Shown here piece by piece: positions 8,825 through 18,997 of a stretch of 64,000 bases of DNA. A program made the translations under genes and the position numbers. Below the pieces are notes generated by a model, which was not told the origin of the DNA, did not search any database, and saw only the letters and a program-made list of their open reading frames with translations. The stretch comes from Rhodoferax ferrireducens T118. GTDB lineage: Bacteria > Pseudomonadota > Gammaproteobacteria > Burkholderiales > Burkholderiaceae_C. The stretch covers positions 3,968,001-4,032,000 of the forward strand of contig NC_007908.1 in assembly GCF_000013605.1 (NCBI RefSeq). The letters are read 5' to 3'. The stretch's first letter is position 1, and each line of letters starts with the position of its first letter.

Positions 8825-9976
8825 TCAGCGCAATTGATCGACCACAGCCAGCAGCGGCAGCAGCACGCTGGCGCCCAGCTTTTTGGAGCGTTCGCCATTC
8901 CAGCCGACCCGCACATCGGGCAGATTGGCGTTGTCCTTGAACGGCATCTCGATGGTGAGAGCCAGGCAATCAAAGTTCTGCCCGACCCAGTTCGTCGCCA
9001 GTGTCGGGTTGGCCTGCCCGAGCGGCGTTTGGCCGTAGCCTTGCGCGGTCTGGAAATCGGGGCAGGTGGCGAGCCACGCCGCTTTGAAGCTGTTTTCCAG
9101 GGCTTCAAGTCGGGGCGTGTAACCAGGGTTGCCTTCGCAGCCGGCCACAAAGTTGTAAGGCAAAGCCTCGTCACCATGGGCATCCAGACACAGATCGACG
9201 CCCACCTGTTGCATCTTCTGGCGCACCAGAAACACTTCAGGCGACTTTTCCAGACTGGGCGCTGCCCACTCACGGTTCAGGTTGGCGCCCGCCGCATTGG
9301 TGCGCAAATTGCCACGCACGGCGCCATCGGGGTTCATGTTCGGCACCACGTGAAAGACACACTTGTCGAGCAGCACGCGCGCCACCGGATCAGCAGGGTC
9401 GAGCAAACGCTGCAGAAAGCCCTCGATAAACCACTCGGCCATGGCTTCACCGGGATGCTGGCGCGCAATCAGCCAGACTTTCTTTTTTTGCGCCAGCGAC
9501 GTTGCAGCGGTGGCGTCGGTGATGCGCAGCAGCGTCATGTCGCGACCGTCCAGCGTGCCGCCCAGTCGTTCTTGCGTGACGTGCCCACAGCGCGCCACCG
9601 AGGCGATCAAATCCAGATGACGCTCATAGGAATAGGGTTCAAAGTAAGCAAAATAAATACATTGCGTCTCGGGCGTGAAGTCAAATGACAGGACCTGCCC
9701 GTCAAATTGCGTGTCGATGCGAAACCAGCGCTGGCGGTCATAACTGGCCACCGCGCGGTAGCCCGCCCAGCCCTTGGGATAGGCCGATTGACCGGCGTTG
9801 AGAAAACGCACGCTCAAAGCCACCCCGGCTGCGCCCTGCAATGAAAAATGAAACCACTGCGCAAAGTCACTGGCGTTGTCGCGGCGGATATTGAGTTGAA
9901 TATCTTGCGGGTCGGCCAGACTCAGCACCTCGATGGCGCCGGCGTCAAACTGCGTTGAAATGTGAAGTGGAGTCAT
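8825..9976 (-). CDS. M14-family zinc carboxypeptidase, cytosolic carboxypeptidase type
   Basis: 383 residues, no signal peptide. An N-terminal beta-sandwich domain (about 1-125) precedes the peptidase domain, as in bacterial cytosolic-carboxypeptidase-like M14 enzymes. Zinc ligands are visible as RQHPGE (H and E), and a later DAHGDE supplies the third histidine. NMNPDGAVRGN and GANLNREW are the substrate-binding stretches, and the catalytic glutamate is in LTIEMPFKDN. It should remove C-terminal residues from peptides or proteins in the cytoplasm; the bacterial substrates are not known. It is a single gene between the kinase operon and the dicarboxylate transporter gene, all on the minus strand. 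Confidence 0.88.
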   Translation of the reverse strand: MTPLHISTQFDAGAIEVLSLADPQDIQLNIRRDNASDFAQWFHFSLQGAAGVALSVRFLNAGQSAYPKGWAGYRAVASYDRQRWFRIDTQFDGQVLSFDFTPETQCIYFAYFEPYSYERHLDLIASVARCGHVTQERLGGTLDGRDMTLLRITDATAATSLAQKKKVWLIARQHPGEAMAEWFIEGFLQRLLDPADPVARVLLDKCVFHVVPNMNPDGAVRGNLRTNAAGANLNREWAAPSLEKSPEVFLVRQKMQQVGVDLCLDAHGDEALPYNFVAGCEGNPGYTPRLEALENSFKAAWLATCPDFQTAQGYGQTPLGQANPTLATNWVGQNFDCLALTIEMPFKDNANLPDVRVGWNGERSKKLGASVLLPLLAVVDQLR

Positions 9977-10011
9977 CGTCCCGGTCTGCTGCGTTAGGTT
10001 GACTGATTCTC

Positions 10012-11352
10012 TCAGATCAACCCATAGGCAGAGGCCAGCAAATAGCCCACCAGGCAGGAGGTGGATACACCGATCAGTCCGGGCAAGATGAAGCTGTGGT
10101 TGATCACATATTTGCCGATGCGGGTGGTGCCTGAGCGGTCAAACTGGATCGCGGCCAGATCACTCGGGTAGGTCGGCAAGATGTAGTAACCATAGGAGGC
10201 CGCGGCAAAAGCGACGATGTAGCCCGGTGGTACGCCAATGGCGAGCCCGACCGGCACCATGGCGCTGATGGCAGCGGCTTGCGAGTTGACCAATTTGGAC
10301 ACCAGCAGCAAAGCGATGGCGTAAGTCCAGGGTTTCGTTTTAACCAGCTCGGTCAGCACGACCTTGAGTTCTGCCAGATGCGCGTCAAATACGGTGTCGG
10401 CCATCCAGGCGATACCAAACACGGCCACCACGGCAATCATGCCGGCGCGAAACACTTCGGTCTTGCCAATGGTGGAGGGGTCGGTCTTGGTAAAGACAAT
10501 CATCAAGGCACCGGCCAACAGCATGAACATCTGAATGGTGAGCACCATCGACAGCGGCTTGCCGTCTACCAGCGGTCGCACGGATGGAAAGGCGCCCAGA
10601 CAGGCCACGATGACAATGGCGCCCAGGAAAATCCACATGGCGGTCCACTGGTCCCTGGAGAGGGTTTTGCCCATCAAGGTGGCGCTTTCGCCATAGATGA
10701 TCTCGCGCTGCTCGGGGTCGGCAATGCGCTTTTGGAATTCCGGGTCATCGTCCAGGTCCTTGCCGCGGAACCAGCTGAAGATGCCGATCAACAACACGCC
10801 GGCCAGCGTGGAGGGAATGGTGATGGACAGCACCTGGACGAAGTCAATGACATGCCCATCCACCGGCACTTTGGCCAGAAAGGCCACCAAGGCCACCACC
10901 GCCACCGAGACCGGGCTGGCCAGGATACCCATCTGGCTGGAGATGGATGATGCTGCCATCGGGCGCTCGGGCCGTATGTTGTTCTTGATGGCAATGTCGT
11001 AAATGATGGGCAGCATGGTGTAGACCACGTGGCCGGTACCGCACAGAATAGTCAAAAAGCAGGTGGTGAACGGTGCCAGGATCGAGACGTATTTGGGATT
11101 GCGGCGCAGCATTTTTTCAGCACCCTTGAGCAGCACTTCCAGCCCGCCCGAGGCTTGCAGCGTGGCCGAGGCGGCCACCACGGCGATGATGGTCAGCATC
11201 ACGTCCACCGGCGGCTTGCCGGGCTTGAGCCCGAACACAAAGGTCATGATGACGATGCCGATACCGCCGAGCAGACCGAGCGCGACGCCACCCTTACGCG
11301 CGCCATAGAACAGGCATATAAGAATGACTGCGACTTGCAGCAGAATGTCCAT
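10012..11352 (-). CDS. dcuB: Anaerobic C4-dicarboxylate transporter, DcuA/DcuB family
   Basis: 446 residues, almost entirely hydrophobic with 10 or more membrane segments. The N terminus ([24 protein letters not shown]), the [17 protein letters not shown] segment and [18 protein letters not shown] are typical of Dcu antiporters, which exchange fumarate, malate or aspartate for succinate during fumarate respiration. The length equals E. coli DcuB (446), but DcuA is close, so the symbol is tentative. A TTGAT-N4-like box sits about 80 bp upstream and could bind an FNR/Crp-type regulator, in line with anaerobic induction. The C-terminal [13 protein letters not shown] is typical of the family. Confidence 0.88.
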   Translation of the reverse strand: MDILLQVAVILICLFYGARKGGVALGLLGGIGIVIMTFVFGLKPGKPPVDVMLTIIAVVAASATLQASGGLEVLLKGAEKMLRRNPKYVSILAPFTTCFLTILCGTGHVVYTMLPIIYDIAIKNNIRPERPMAASSISSQMGILASPVSVAVVALVAFLAKVPVDGHVIDFVQVLSITIPSTLAGVLLIGIFSWFRGKDLDDDPEFQKRIADPEQREIIYGESATLMGKTLSRDQWTAMWIFLGAIVIVACLGAFPSVRPLVDGKPLSMVLTIQMFMLLAGALMIVFTKTDPSTIGKTEVFRAGMIAVVAVFGIAWMADTVFDAHLAELKVVLTELVKTKPWTYAIALLLVSKLVNSQAAAISAMVPVGLAIGVPPGYIVAFAAASYGYYILPTYPSDLAAIQFDRSGTTRIGKYVINHSFILPGLIGVSTSCLVGYLLASAYGLI

Positions 11353-11428
11353 GGTGATGTTCTCGAGTTACTGAAAATGAAAATGTAATTCATATTGTGG
11401 TAAACCCTAACACCTGATTTGAGATTTG

Positions 11429-11442
11429 TTGATACAGGTCAT
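11429..11442 (-). promoter_or_regulatory. Possible FNR-type site upstream of dcuB
   Basis: The minus strand reads ATGACCTGTATCAA, matching the FNR consensus TTGAT-N4-ATCAA at 8 of 10 positions. It lies in the divergent gap between dcuB and the dbpA-like gene, about 80 bp from the dcuB start codon. No clear -10/-35 pair anchors its distance to a transcription start. The link to dcuB is inferred from the known anaerobic control of dcu genes. Confidence 0.35.
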
Positions 11443-11492
11443 CTGATCGGACGATTCCGGAGCCAATCAGCCGGACTACTGATAATCCAGCC

Positions 11493-12914
<1,422 letters not shown>

Positions 12915-13059
12915 CGATCACCGGGGCTGTCATCGTGTAAGGCAAATACCGACACGCTTTACAGTCGCTTGCTGACTTCAGTGAATCAAGTGGGCGACTA
13001 CAGTTGTCTCAAGCGTCAGGACCATCCCGATGGCGCTCTGAACCCACCGGAGCCTCCTG

Positions 13060-13296
13060 ATGAGCACCATTGCACTTGAACTCAATCCCTTTAGCCTGAT
13101 GATGGAGCCTGAACGCGTGTTGCAAACCATGGAGCGTTCGCAACAACTGCGCGGCCTGCGCCGTCACAAATTACACCCGCTGGACAAACCGCTGATACCC
13201 TACACCAGTGAGGCGCTGGCCAGCCGCGCCGCGTATGACGAAGAGATTGATGCGCAAGACCGCAAAGCCCAGGCCAGCGCTTTCTTGCTGAACTGA
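13060..13296 (+). CDS. Small hypothetical protein, 78 residues
   Basis: I do not recognise a family. The ATG follows CCGGAGCCTCCTG, which holds an acceptable ribosome binding site. The peptide is soluble and charged: an N-terminal hydrophobic stretch (MSTIALELNPFSLMMEP) is followed by basic RSQQLRGLRRHKLHPLDKP, and it ends with an acidic/alanine helix, LASRAAYDEEIDAQDRKA. It lies 145 bp after dbpA and meets the rhlE-like gene tail to tail with 8 bp between the stops. Codon use fits the neighbours, which favours a real gene. Confidence 0.65.
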   Translation: MSTIALELNPFSLMMEPERVLQTMERSQQLRGLRRHKLHPLDKPLIPYTSEALASRAAYDEEIDAQDRKAQASAFLLN

Positions 13297-13304
13297 GCCG
13301 GGTT

Positions 13305-14570
13305 TTATTTTTCCGCTGCGATGCGCGCGGCGGCGGCGCGTAATTTGTCTTTTTTGCTCGGGCGTTGGCCCTTGATGCCGCCGGTAGCGGGCAGATCGGC
13401 GGTGGCGTCACTGTCAGTTGCAGGGCTAACCGCCGTTGGTTCAAACCCCGGCACCTGTTCGCGCGGCAGGCTCAAACCCTGACGCTTTTCAATCAAACGC
13501 CAATGGGCATCGGTGGCAGCGCTGACAAAGCTCAGCGCCACGCCCTTTTCGCCCGCGCGGCCGGTGCGGCCGATGCGGTGGATATAGTCCAGCGCCGAGC
13601 GCGGTAAATCAAAATTCACCACCACCGGCAGTTGCGCGATGTCCAGGCCGCGCGCCGCCACATCGGTGGCCACCACCACCTTCAGGCGTGACGCCTTGAA
13701 ATCAGCCAGCACTTGTGTGCGCTTGCCCTGGCTCAATTCGCCGTGAAACGGTTCGGCGTTGATGCGGGCCTTGCGCAGCTTGTCGGCCACCATCTCGGCG
13801 GCGTGTTTGGTGGCGACAAACACCAGCACCCGGCTCCAGTGGTGTTGCGCCATCAGATGGCGCAACAACTGAGTGCGCTGGGCGGCATCCACTTCAATCA
13901 CGCGCTGCTCAATATCGGGCTGGGTTTGCGGTTCGGGCGCGACCTCGATGCGCACCGGGTCCCGCAGCAGCACTTGCGCCAGCGTCTGCACCGCGGGCGG
14001 AAAAGTCGCCGAGAAAAACAGGTTCTGCCGCTGCACGGGCAGCAAGGCCAGGATGCGGTTCAACTCTTCGGCAAAGCCCAGATCGAGCAAACGGTCGGCT
14101 TCATCAAGCACCAGCGTGGCAACACCGCTTAAGCTGAGCGCATTGTGATCAATCAGATCCAGCAAACGCCCCGGCGTCGCGACCACGATGTCGGCACCGC
14201 CGCGCAAGCGCAGCATCTGCGGATTGATCGAAACGCCGCCAAAGACGATGGACACCTTCAACGCGCGTGGCAGGTGCTGCCCAAGGAAGCGAATCTCCTC
14301 CCCGACCTGGGTGCTGAGCTCGCGCGTGGGCACCAGAATCAGGGCGCGCAGTCGCCGCGGGCTCTGTGGCACCGCGGCTTCGAATTGTTGCAACAGGGGC
14401 AAGGCGAACGCCGCCGTCTTGCCCGAGCCGGTTTGCGCCGATGCCAGCAAGTCACGACCTTGCAGCGCGGGCCCCATGGCCACCGCCTGGATCGGCGTCG
14501 GCGCAGACCAGGCCTGGTCGCTGATGGCGCGCAACAACGCAGGAGACAAACCGAGTGAAGAAAATGGCAT
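13305..14570 (-). CDS. rhlE: DEAD-box RNA helicase, RhlE type
   Basis: 421 residues from the ATG giving MPFSSLGLSPALLRAI, the usual RhlE opening. AQTGSGKT, PTRELS, DEAD, FSAT and HRIGRTGRAG are present. The C terminus is a short basic and low-complexity tail (GGIKGQRPSKKDKLRAAAARIAAEK) rather than a folded RNA-binding domain, which is how RhlE differs from DbpA. RhlE proteins remodel RNA in ribosome maturation and RNA decay. The open frame continues upstream to 15113 without helicase homology, overlapping the divergent MBL gene, so I reject the longer start. Confidence 0.9.
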   Translation of the reverse strand: MPFSSLGLSPALLRAISDQAWSAPTPIQAVAMGPALQGRDLLASAQTGSGKTAAFALPLLQQFEAAVPQSPRRLRALILVPTRELSTQVGEEIRFLGQHLPRALKVSIVFGGVSINPQMLRLRGGADIVVATPGRLLDLIDHNALSLSGVATLVLDEADRLLDLGFAEELNRILALLPVQRQNLFFSATFPPAVQTLAQVLLRDPVRIEVAPEPQTQPDIEQRVIEVDAAQRTQLLRHLMAQHHWSRVLVFVATKHAAEMVADKLRKARINAEPFHGELSQGKRTQVLADFKASRLKVVVATDVAARGLDIAQLPVVVNFDLPRSALDYIHRIGRTGRAGEKGVALSFVSAATDAHWRLIEKRQGLSLPREQVPGFEPTAVSPATDSDATADLPATGGIKGQRPSKKDKLRAAAARIAAEK

Positions 14571-14672
14571 GAGCAGGTGCTGGTTAAATTGAAGGGCGGA
14601 CCGGGTCGAAGGGTCCAGTTTAAGCGGCAACGCCGCAGGCCGCATAATTGAAACGAAAGCGACCGAACCCTT

Positions 14673-15599
14673 ATGCCACAACCACCCACACTGCCCGAGC
14701 ACATCACCATTTTCGAGCGCGGCTGGCTCTCGTCCAACAACATTTTGCTGCTTGGCGGCGACACCTGCGCGCTGATTGACAGCGGTTATGTCACCCATGC
14801 GCCGCAAACACTCGCGCTGGTGCAGGCGGCGCTGAAAGGTCGAGCGCTCGACGTGCTGGTCAACACCCACCTGCACAGCGACCACTGCGGCGGCAACGCA
14901 GCGCTGCAGAGCGCTTACCCGGCGCTCATGACCCATATCCCGCCCGGACAGGCCCGCTTCGTCAGCCACTGGGACCCGCACGCGCTCACCTACACGCCCA
15001 CCGGGCAGAGTTGCCCACAGTTCCGCTTCGATGCGCTGCTGCTGCCGGGCAGCGAGCTCAGGCTCGGCGACCAGCTGTGGCAGGTGCACGCCGCACCGGG
15101 GCACGACCCGCACTCGGTGATTTTGTTTGAACCGGCCTCCCGGACCCTGATTTCAGCCGATGCCTTGTGGGAACGCGGCTTTGGCGTGGTGTTCCCGGAA
15201 CTCGAAGGACTGGATGCGTTTGACGCCGTCGGCAAAACCATCGATCTGATTGAGTCGCTGGCGCCAAAATGGGTGATTCCGGGGCATGGCAGCGCCTTTG
15301 ACGGTGTCGAACAATCCATTGCCGTGGCGCGCGCCCGCCTGCACAGCTTTGTCACGCAGCCGGCCAAACACATCAGCTACGCCGCCAAAGTGTTGCTGAA
15401 GTTCAAGCTGCTCGAAGTGCAAGCCATCGCGTTGGACGATTTCATCGCCTGGGCCTGCGCCACCCCCTATTTCGCAACGATCTTCAGGCAGCATTTCCCG
15501 GAGCTGGATTTCGCGCACGGGATCGAGCAACTGATTGGGGACTTGGTCAAGTCAGGCGCCGCATCGCGGAACGGCGTGATGGTTCGCAACGCCGGATGA
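14673..15599 (+). CDS. MBL-fold metal-dependent hydrolase
   Basis: 308 residues with the metallo-beta-lactamase signature THLHSDHCGG (H66, H68, D70, H71), a further histidine in APGHDPHS and another in VIPGHG, enough ligands for a di-metal site. LISADALWERGFGVVFPEL resembles bacterial MBL proteins related to glyoxalase II, with a helical C-terminal domain (about 230-300) that may contact the substrate. It lacks a signal peptide, so it is cytoplasmic. The substrate cannot be named from sequence. It is divergent from rhlE, with 102 bp between the start codons. Confidence 0.82.
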   Translation: MPQPPTLPEHITIFERGWLSSNNILLLGGDTCALIDSGYVTHAPQTLALVQAALKGRALDVLVNTHLHSDHCGGNAALQSAYPALMTHIPPGQARFVSHWDPHALTYTPTGQSCPQFRFDALLLPGSELRLGDQLWQVHAAPGHDPHSVILFEPASRTLISADALWERGFGVVFPELEGLDAFDAVGKTIDLIESLAPKWVIPGHGSAFDGVEQSIAVARARLHSFVTQPAKHISYAAKVLLKFKLLEVQAIALDDFIAWACATPYFATIFRQHFPELDFAHGIEQLIGDLVKSGAASRNGVMVRNAG

Positions 15600-15623
15600 A
15601 AAAACGGCACCCGAAGGTGCCGT
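15598..15623 (-). terminator. Rho-independent terminator for glcB
   Basis: ACGGCACC (15604-15611), a CGAA loop and GGTGCCGT (15616-15623) form a perfect 8-bp stem. On the minus strand it is followed by six T, so it ends transcription coming from malate synthase. On the plus strand it lies just after the MBL stop codon but has only a weak T tract. Confidence 0.75.
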
Positions 15624-15639
15624 TCCGGCGGGATCAGCA

Positions 15640-15705
15640 AACTTAGAGGCCAAATAGGCCTCTAGCCACCGTCCCTATTGCGTAAGCAGCTATCTATTTG
15701 ATATA
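15640..15705 (+). repeat. Copy of dispersed repeat family A
   Basis: The sequence contains AAATAGGCCTCTAGCC, then GCGTAAGCAGCTATCTATTT, the best preserved copy of the family in this window. It lies between the malate synthase stop codon (15710) and that gene's terminator, so it is transcribed as 3' untranslated RNA. Confidence 0.7.
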
Positions 15706-15709
15706 GACC

Positions 15710-17968
15710 TTAGACCGCCACAGCCTTGGCCGCGGCCTTCACCTTCAAGCGCCAGCCATGCAGCAGCGGCTCGGTGTAGCCACTCGGTTGGCTCAAGCCC
15801 TTGAACACCAGATCGCAGGCGGCCATGTAGGCCATGCTGGTGTCAAAGTGCCCGGCCATGTTCTTGTACAGCGGGTCGCCTGCGTTTTGCTGGTCCACCA
15901 CCGCCGCCATGCGCTCGAACGTTTCCTTGATCTGCGCCGCGCTCGCCACCCCATGGTGCAGCCAGTTGGCCATGTGCTGGCTGCTGATGCGCAGCGTGGC
16001 GCGGTCTTCCATCAAGGCGACGTTGTGGATGTCGGGCACCTTGGAGCAGCCCACGCCCTGGTCGATCCAGCGCACCACGTAGCCCAGGATGCCTTGGGCG
16101 TTGTTGTCGAGCTCCTGCTGGATCTCGGCGGCGCTCCAGTTTTTACTGGCCGCCACCGGCACTTGCAGCAGGCCGGTCAGCAGGTTGTCGCGCTGTTTGT
16201 CGGCGTTGATCTTTTCCATTTCTTTTTGCACCTCGCTCACCAGCACCTGGTGGTAGTGCAGCGCGTGCAGCGTGGCGCCGGTCGGGCTGGGCACCCAGGC
16301 GGTGTTGGCACCGGCGAGCGGGTGAGCGATCTTTTGCTTGAGCATGTCTTTCATCAGGTCCGGCATGGCCCACATGCCTTTGCCGATCTGCGCCTTGCCG
16401 CGCAGGCCGCAGGCCAGGCCGACCAGCACGTTGTTGCGCTCGTAAGCCTGAATCCAGGCGCTGGTTTTCATGTCGCCCTTGCGGATCATGGCGCCGCCTT
16501 GCATGGCGCTGTGCATCTCGTCGCCGGTGCGGTCCAGGAAGCCGGTGTTGATGAAGGCGACGCGGCTGGCGGCAGCGCCAATGCAGGCTTTCAGGTTGAC
16601 GCTGGTGCGGCGCTCTTCGTCCATGATGCCGAGCTTGACGGTGCTGTCTCTCAAGCCGAGCATTTTTTCGACCCGGCCAAACAGCTCGTTGGCAAACGCG
16701 ACTTCCACCGGGCCGTGCATCTTGGGCTTGACGATGTAAACCGAGCCCTTGCGTGAGTTGCGGATGCCATCCTTGGCCGTGCGCTTCAGGTCATGCATGG
16801 CGATGGTGGTGGTGACCACGGCGTCCAGAATGCCTTCGGGGATTTCACGTGTAACGCCTGCCTTGTCGGTGTACAGAATGGCCGGGTTGGTCATCAGGTG
16901 GCCGACGTTGCGCACAAACATGAGCGAGCGGCCGTGCAACACGACTGGTTTTCCCTTGCCCGCGGGCGGGGTGTAGAGACGGTCGGCATTGAGGCCGCGG
17001 GTAAAGGTCTTGCTGCCTTTGGTCACGCTCTCGGTCAACGTGCCTTGCAGGATGCCCAGCCAGTTGCTGTAGGCCAGCACTTTGTCGTCCGCGTCGACGG
17101 CGGCGATCGAGTCTTCCAGGTCCAGAATGGTCGAGAGCGCAGCTTCCAACACCAGGTCGCAGACACCGGCGGGGTCGCTGGCACCAATCGGGGTGCTGCG
17201 GTTGATGATGATATCCAGGTGCAGGCCGTTGTGCTGCAGCAGCACCGAGCTCGGCGCCTTGGCGTCGCCCTGGTAGCCGACCAATTGCGCCGGGGTTTGC
17301 AGGCTGGTGTTGCTGCCATCAAGCAGCTTGACGGCCAGCTTGCCGTCCTTGATGCGGTAGCCGACCGAATCGACATGCGAGCCCTTGCGCAGCGGCGCGG
17401 TGCGGTCGAGCACATGGCGCGCGTAGGCAATCACTTTGGCGCCGCGCTTGGGGTTGTAGCCGCCTTTCTTGCCGACTTTTTCACAGCCCTTGGCTTCGTC
17501 AATCACGTCCGTGCCATACAGCGCGTCGTACAAACTGCCCCAGCGCGAGTTGGCGGCGTTCAGCGCGTAGCGGGCGTTCAGGATCGGCACCACCAGCTGC
17601 GGCCCGGCCTGGATGGCCAGCTCGGCATCGACCTGGGTGGTGGTGATGCGGGCTTTCTTGGGCGCCGGCACCAGGTAGCCGATCTGCTCCAGAAAGGCGC
17701 GGTAGGCGCTCATGCTGTTCGGCGCGGCCGTGTCACTCATATTGATGGGGCCGGGGTGGGCCGCGTGCCAGCTATCGAGCTCGGTTTGCAGGCGCTCACG
17801 CTCGGCCAGCAAGGCGATGTTCTTCGGCGCCAGATCAGCCACGATGGCGTCAACACCTTTCCAGAATTTGGCCGGGGCGACGCCGGTGCCGGGCAGCACT
17901 TGGGTGTCGATGAACTGCTGCAAAACAGTGGCAATTTGCAGGCGGTGCCTGGTGGTACGTTCGGTCAT
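15710..17968 (-). CDS. glcB: Malate synthase G
   Basis: It condenses glyoxylate with acetyl-CoA to malate, for growth on glycolate or C2 compounds. 752 residues, slightly longer than E. coli GlcB (723). Family segments seen are [35 protein letters not shown] (Mg-binding acidic region), [34 protein letters not shown] and [20 protein letters not shown] start at the ATG of [11 protein letters not shown]; the frame extends 14 codons upstream without homology. It is monocistronic, with a terminator at 15598-15623. No isocitrate lyase gene is in the window. Confidence 0.95.
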   Translation of the reverse strand: MTERTTRHRLQIATVLQQFIDTQVLPGTGVAPAKFWKGVDAIVADLAPKNIALLAERERLQTELDSWHAAHPGPINMSDTAAPNSMSAYRAFLEQIGYLVPAPKKARITTTQVDAELAIQAGPQLVVPILNARYALNAANSRWGSLYDALYGTDVIDEAKGCEKVGKKGGYNPKRGAKVIAYARHVLDRTAPLRKGSHVDSVGYRIKDGKLAVKLLDGSNTSLQTPAQLVGYQGDAKAPSSVLLQHNGLHLDIIINRSTPIGASDPAGVCDLVLEAALSTILDLEDSIAAVDADDKVLAYSNWLGILQGTLTESVTKGSKTFTRGLNADRLYTPPAGKGKPVVLHGRSLMFVRNVGHLMTNPAILYTDKAGVTREIPEGILDAVVTTTIAMHDLKRTAKDGIRNSRKGSVYIVKPKMHGPVEVAFANELFGRVEKMLGLRDSTVKLGIMDEERRTSVNLKACIGAAASRVAFINTGFLDRTGDEMHSAMQGGAMIRKGDMKTSAWIQAYERNNVLVGLACGLRGKAQIGKGMWAMPDLMKDMLKQKIAHPLAGANTAWVPSPTGATLHALHYHQVLVSEVQKEMEKINADKQRDNLLTGLLQVPVAASKNWSAAEIQQELDNNAQGILGYVVRWIDQGVGCSKVPDIHNVALMEDRATLRISSQHMANWLHHGVASAAQIKETFERMAAVVDQQNAGDPLYKNMAGHFDTSMAYMAACDLVFKGLSQPSGYTEPLLHGWRLKVKAAAKAVAV

Positions 17969-18050
17969 GGTGGGGTGAGTTCTCAAAAAAAGTTGCTGAA
18001 TAGTGAACACGTCGACAAGCTGTCAGGGGGGCAATGATACAAAACCGGAC

Positions 18051-18818
18051 TTACGCGGGAAAAAATTCCAGCACCGCACGCAGGCTGCCGCCCACACGCG
18101 TGGGCTGTGTGCCGAGCTCTTCAAACGGCAGTTGGTAGCGGTTGACCCACAGGGTCTGGTAGCCGTACCAGGTGGCGCCCAGCGCATCCCAGGCATTGCT
18201 GCTGACAAAGACGATTTGTTCGGCTTTGAATCCGGTGGCCTGCTCACCCAGCGCATAGGCTTGCGGGTCAGTTTTGTAGAGACGGATCGGGTCGACACTG
18301 ATGACGTGATCCAGCAGGCCCGCAAAGCCGGCCGACTGCACCGCAGCGTGCAGCATGGGGGCGTCACCGTTGCTCAGGATGCCGGTCGGGATGCCGCGGC
18401 CTTTGAGCTCGCGCAACACCGCCAGGTTCTCCGGGAAGGCGCTTAAATGCTGGTACTGCGCCAGCAGTCGCTCGACTTGCTCTCCATGGCGGGCCTTGAA
18501 ATCCGCCTCCAGATTTATATCAAATTGGCCTGTAGCCGCTGTCGAATAAGCGCCAGTAGATATCTTTTTTATAGCGTAAACAAGGGCCGCACGGGTCAAG
18601 GCGCTAAATGGCTGGTAGTGTGCCCCGTGGTTGCTGGTGGTCACGAGCCGGGTGTATTCAATCTGTTTGTCGCGCCACAGCACGCTCAGGGCCAGGCCAT
18701 GGCCGGGAAATAATTCCTCCGCCAACTGGCCCACGCTGTACACATCAAACAAGGTGCCGTAGGCGTCAAAAAGTACGGCGCGGGGCACGGCGGCAATGGA
18801 TGAACTGCTATTTGTCAT
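18051..18818 (-). CDS. HAD-superfamily haloacid dehalogenase type II, with repeat-encoded insert
   Basis: 255 residues. HAD motif I is FDAYGTLFD (nucleophile D18), motif II is ILSNGD, motif III is the lysine in LYKTDPQAY, and motif IV is VSSNAWDALGA. The last agrees with the SSN-x-WD pattern of L-2-haloacid dehalogenases, which release halide from 2-haloalkanoates, though many relatives act on other small acids. Residues about 82-102 (AIKKISTGAY, STAATGQFDI) in the helical cap are encoded by a copy of repeat family A and look like an in-frame insertion. Activity with the insert is likely but not proven. Confidence 0.85.
   Translation of the reverse strand: MTNSSSSIAAVPRAVLFDAYGTLFDVYSVGQLAEELFPGHGLALSVLWRDKQIEYTRLVTTSNHGAHYQPFSALTRAALVYAIKKISTGAYSTAATGQFDINLEADFKARHGEQVERLLAQYQHLSAFPENLAVLRELKGRGIPTGILSNGDAPMLHAAVQSAGFAGLLDHVISVDPIRLYKTDPQAYALGEQATGFKAEQIVFVSSNAWDALGATWYGYQTLWVNRYQLPFEELGTQPTRVGGSLRAVLEFFPA
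18513..18575 (+). repeat. Repeat family A copy inside a HAD dehalogenase gene
   Basis: CAAATTGGCCTGTAGCC followed by AAGCGCCAGTAGATATC matches the family in plus orientation, antisense to the host gene. It keeps the reading frame and encodes about 21 residues of the cap domain. Confidence 0.7.
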
Positions 18819-18997
18819 GCGTCACTTTATTCCAGTTCAGAAAACGAGCAAAAAATGGCGCTCGTTAACGCCGATCGATTCTTGACTAGATGCTGCAGAG
18901 TTGCTGGCCGAACTCGGATACAGTGCGGGGCAAATGGCGGCGTTGCGCGTCAGTCACGCCGTGACATAAAAGACAATCAATCCTGCGGAAAGCCTGT

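Noticed and set aside
14571-15113. N-terminal extension of the rhlE-like frame
   Set aside because: The added residues have no helicase homology and run antisense to the MBL gene.
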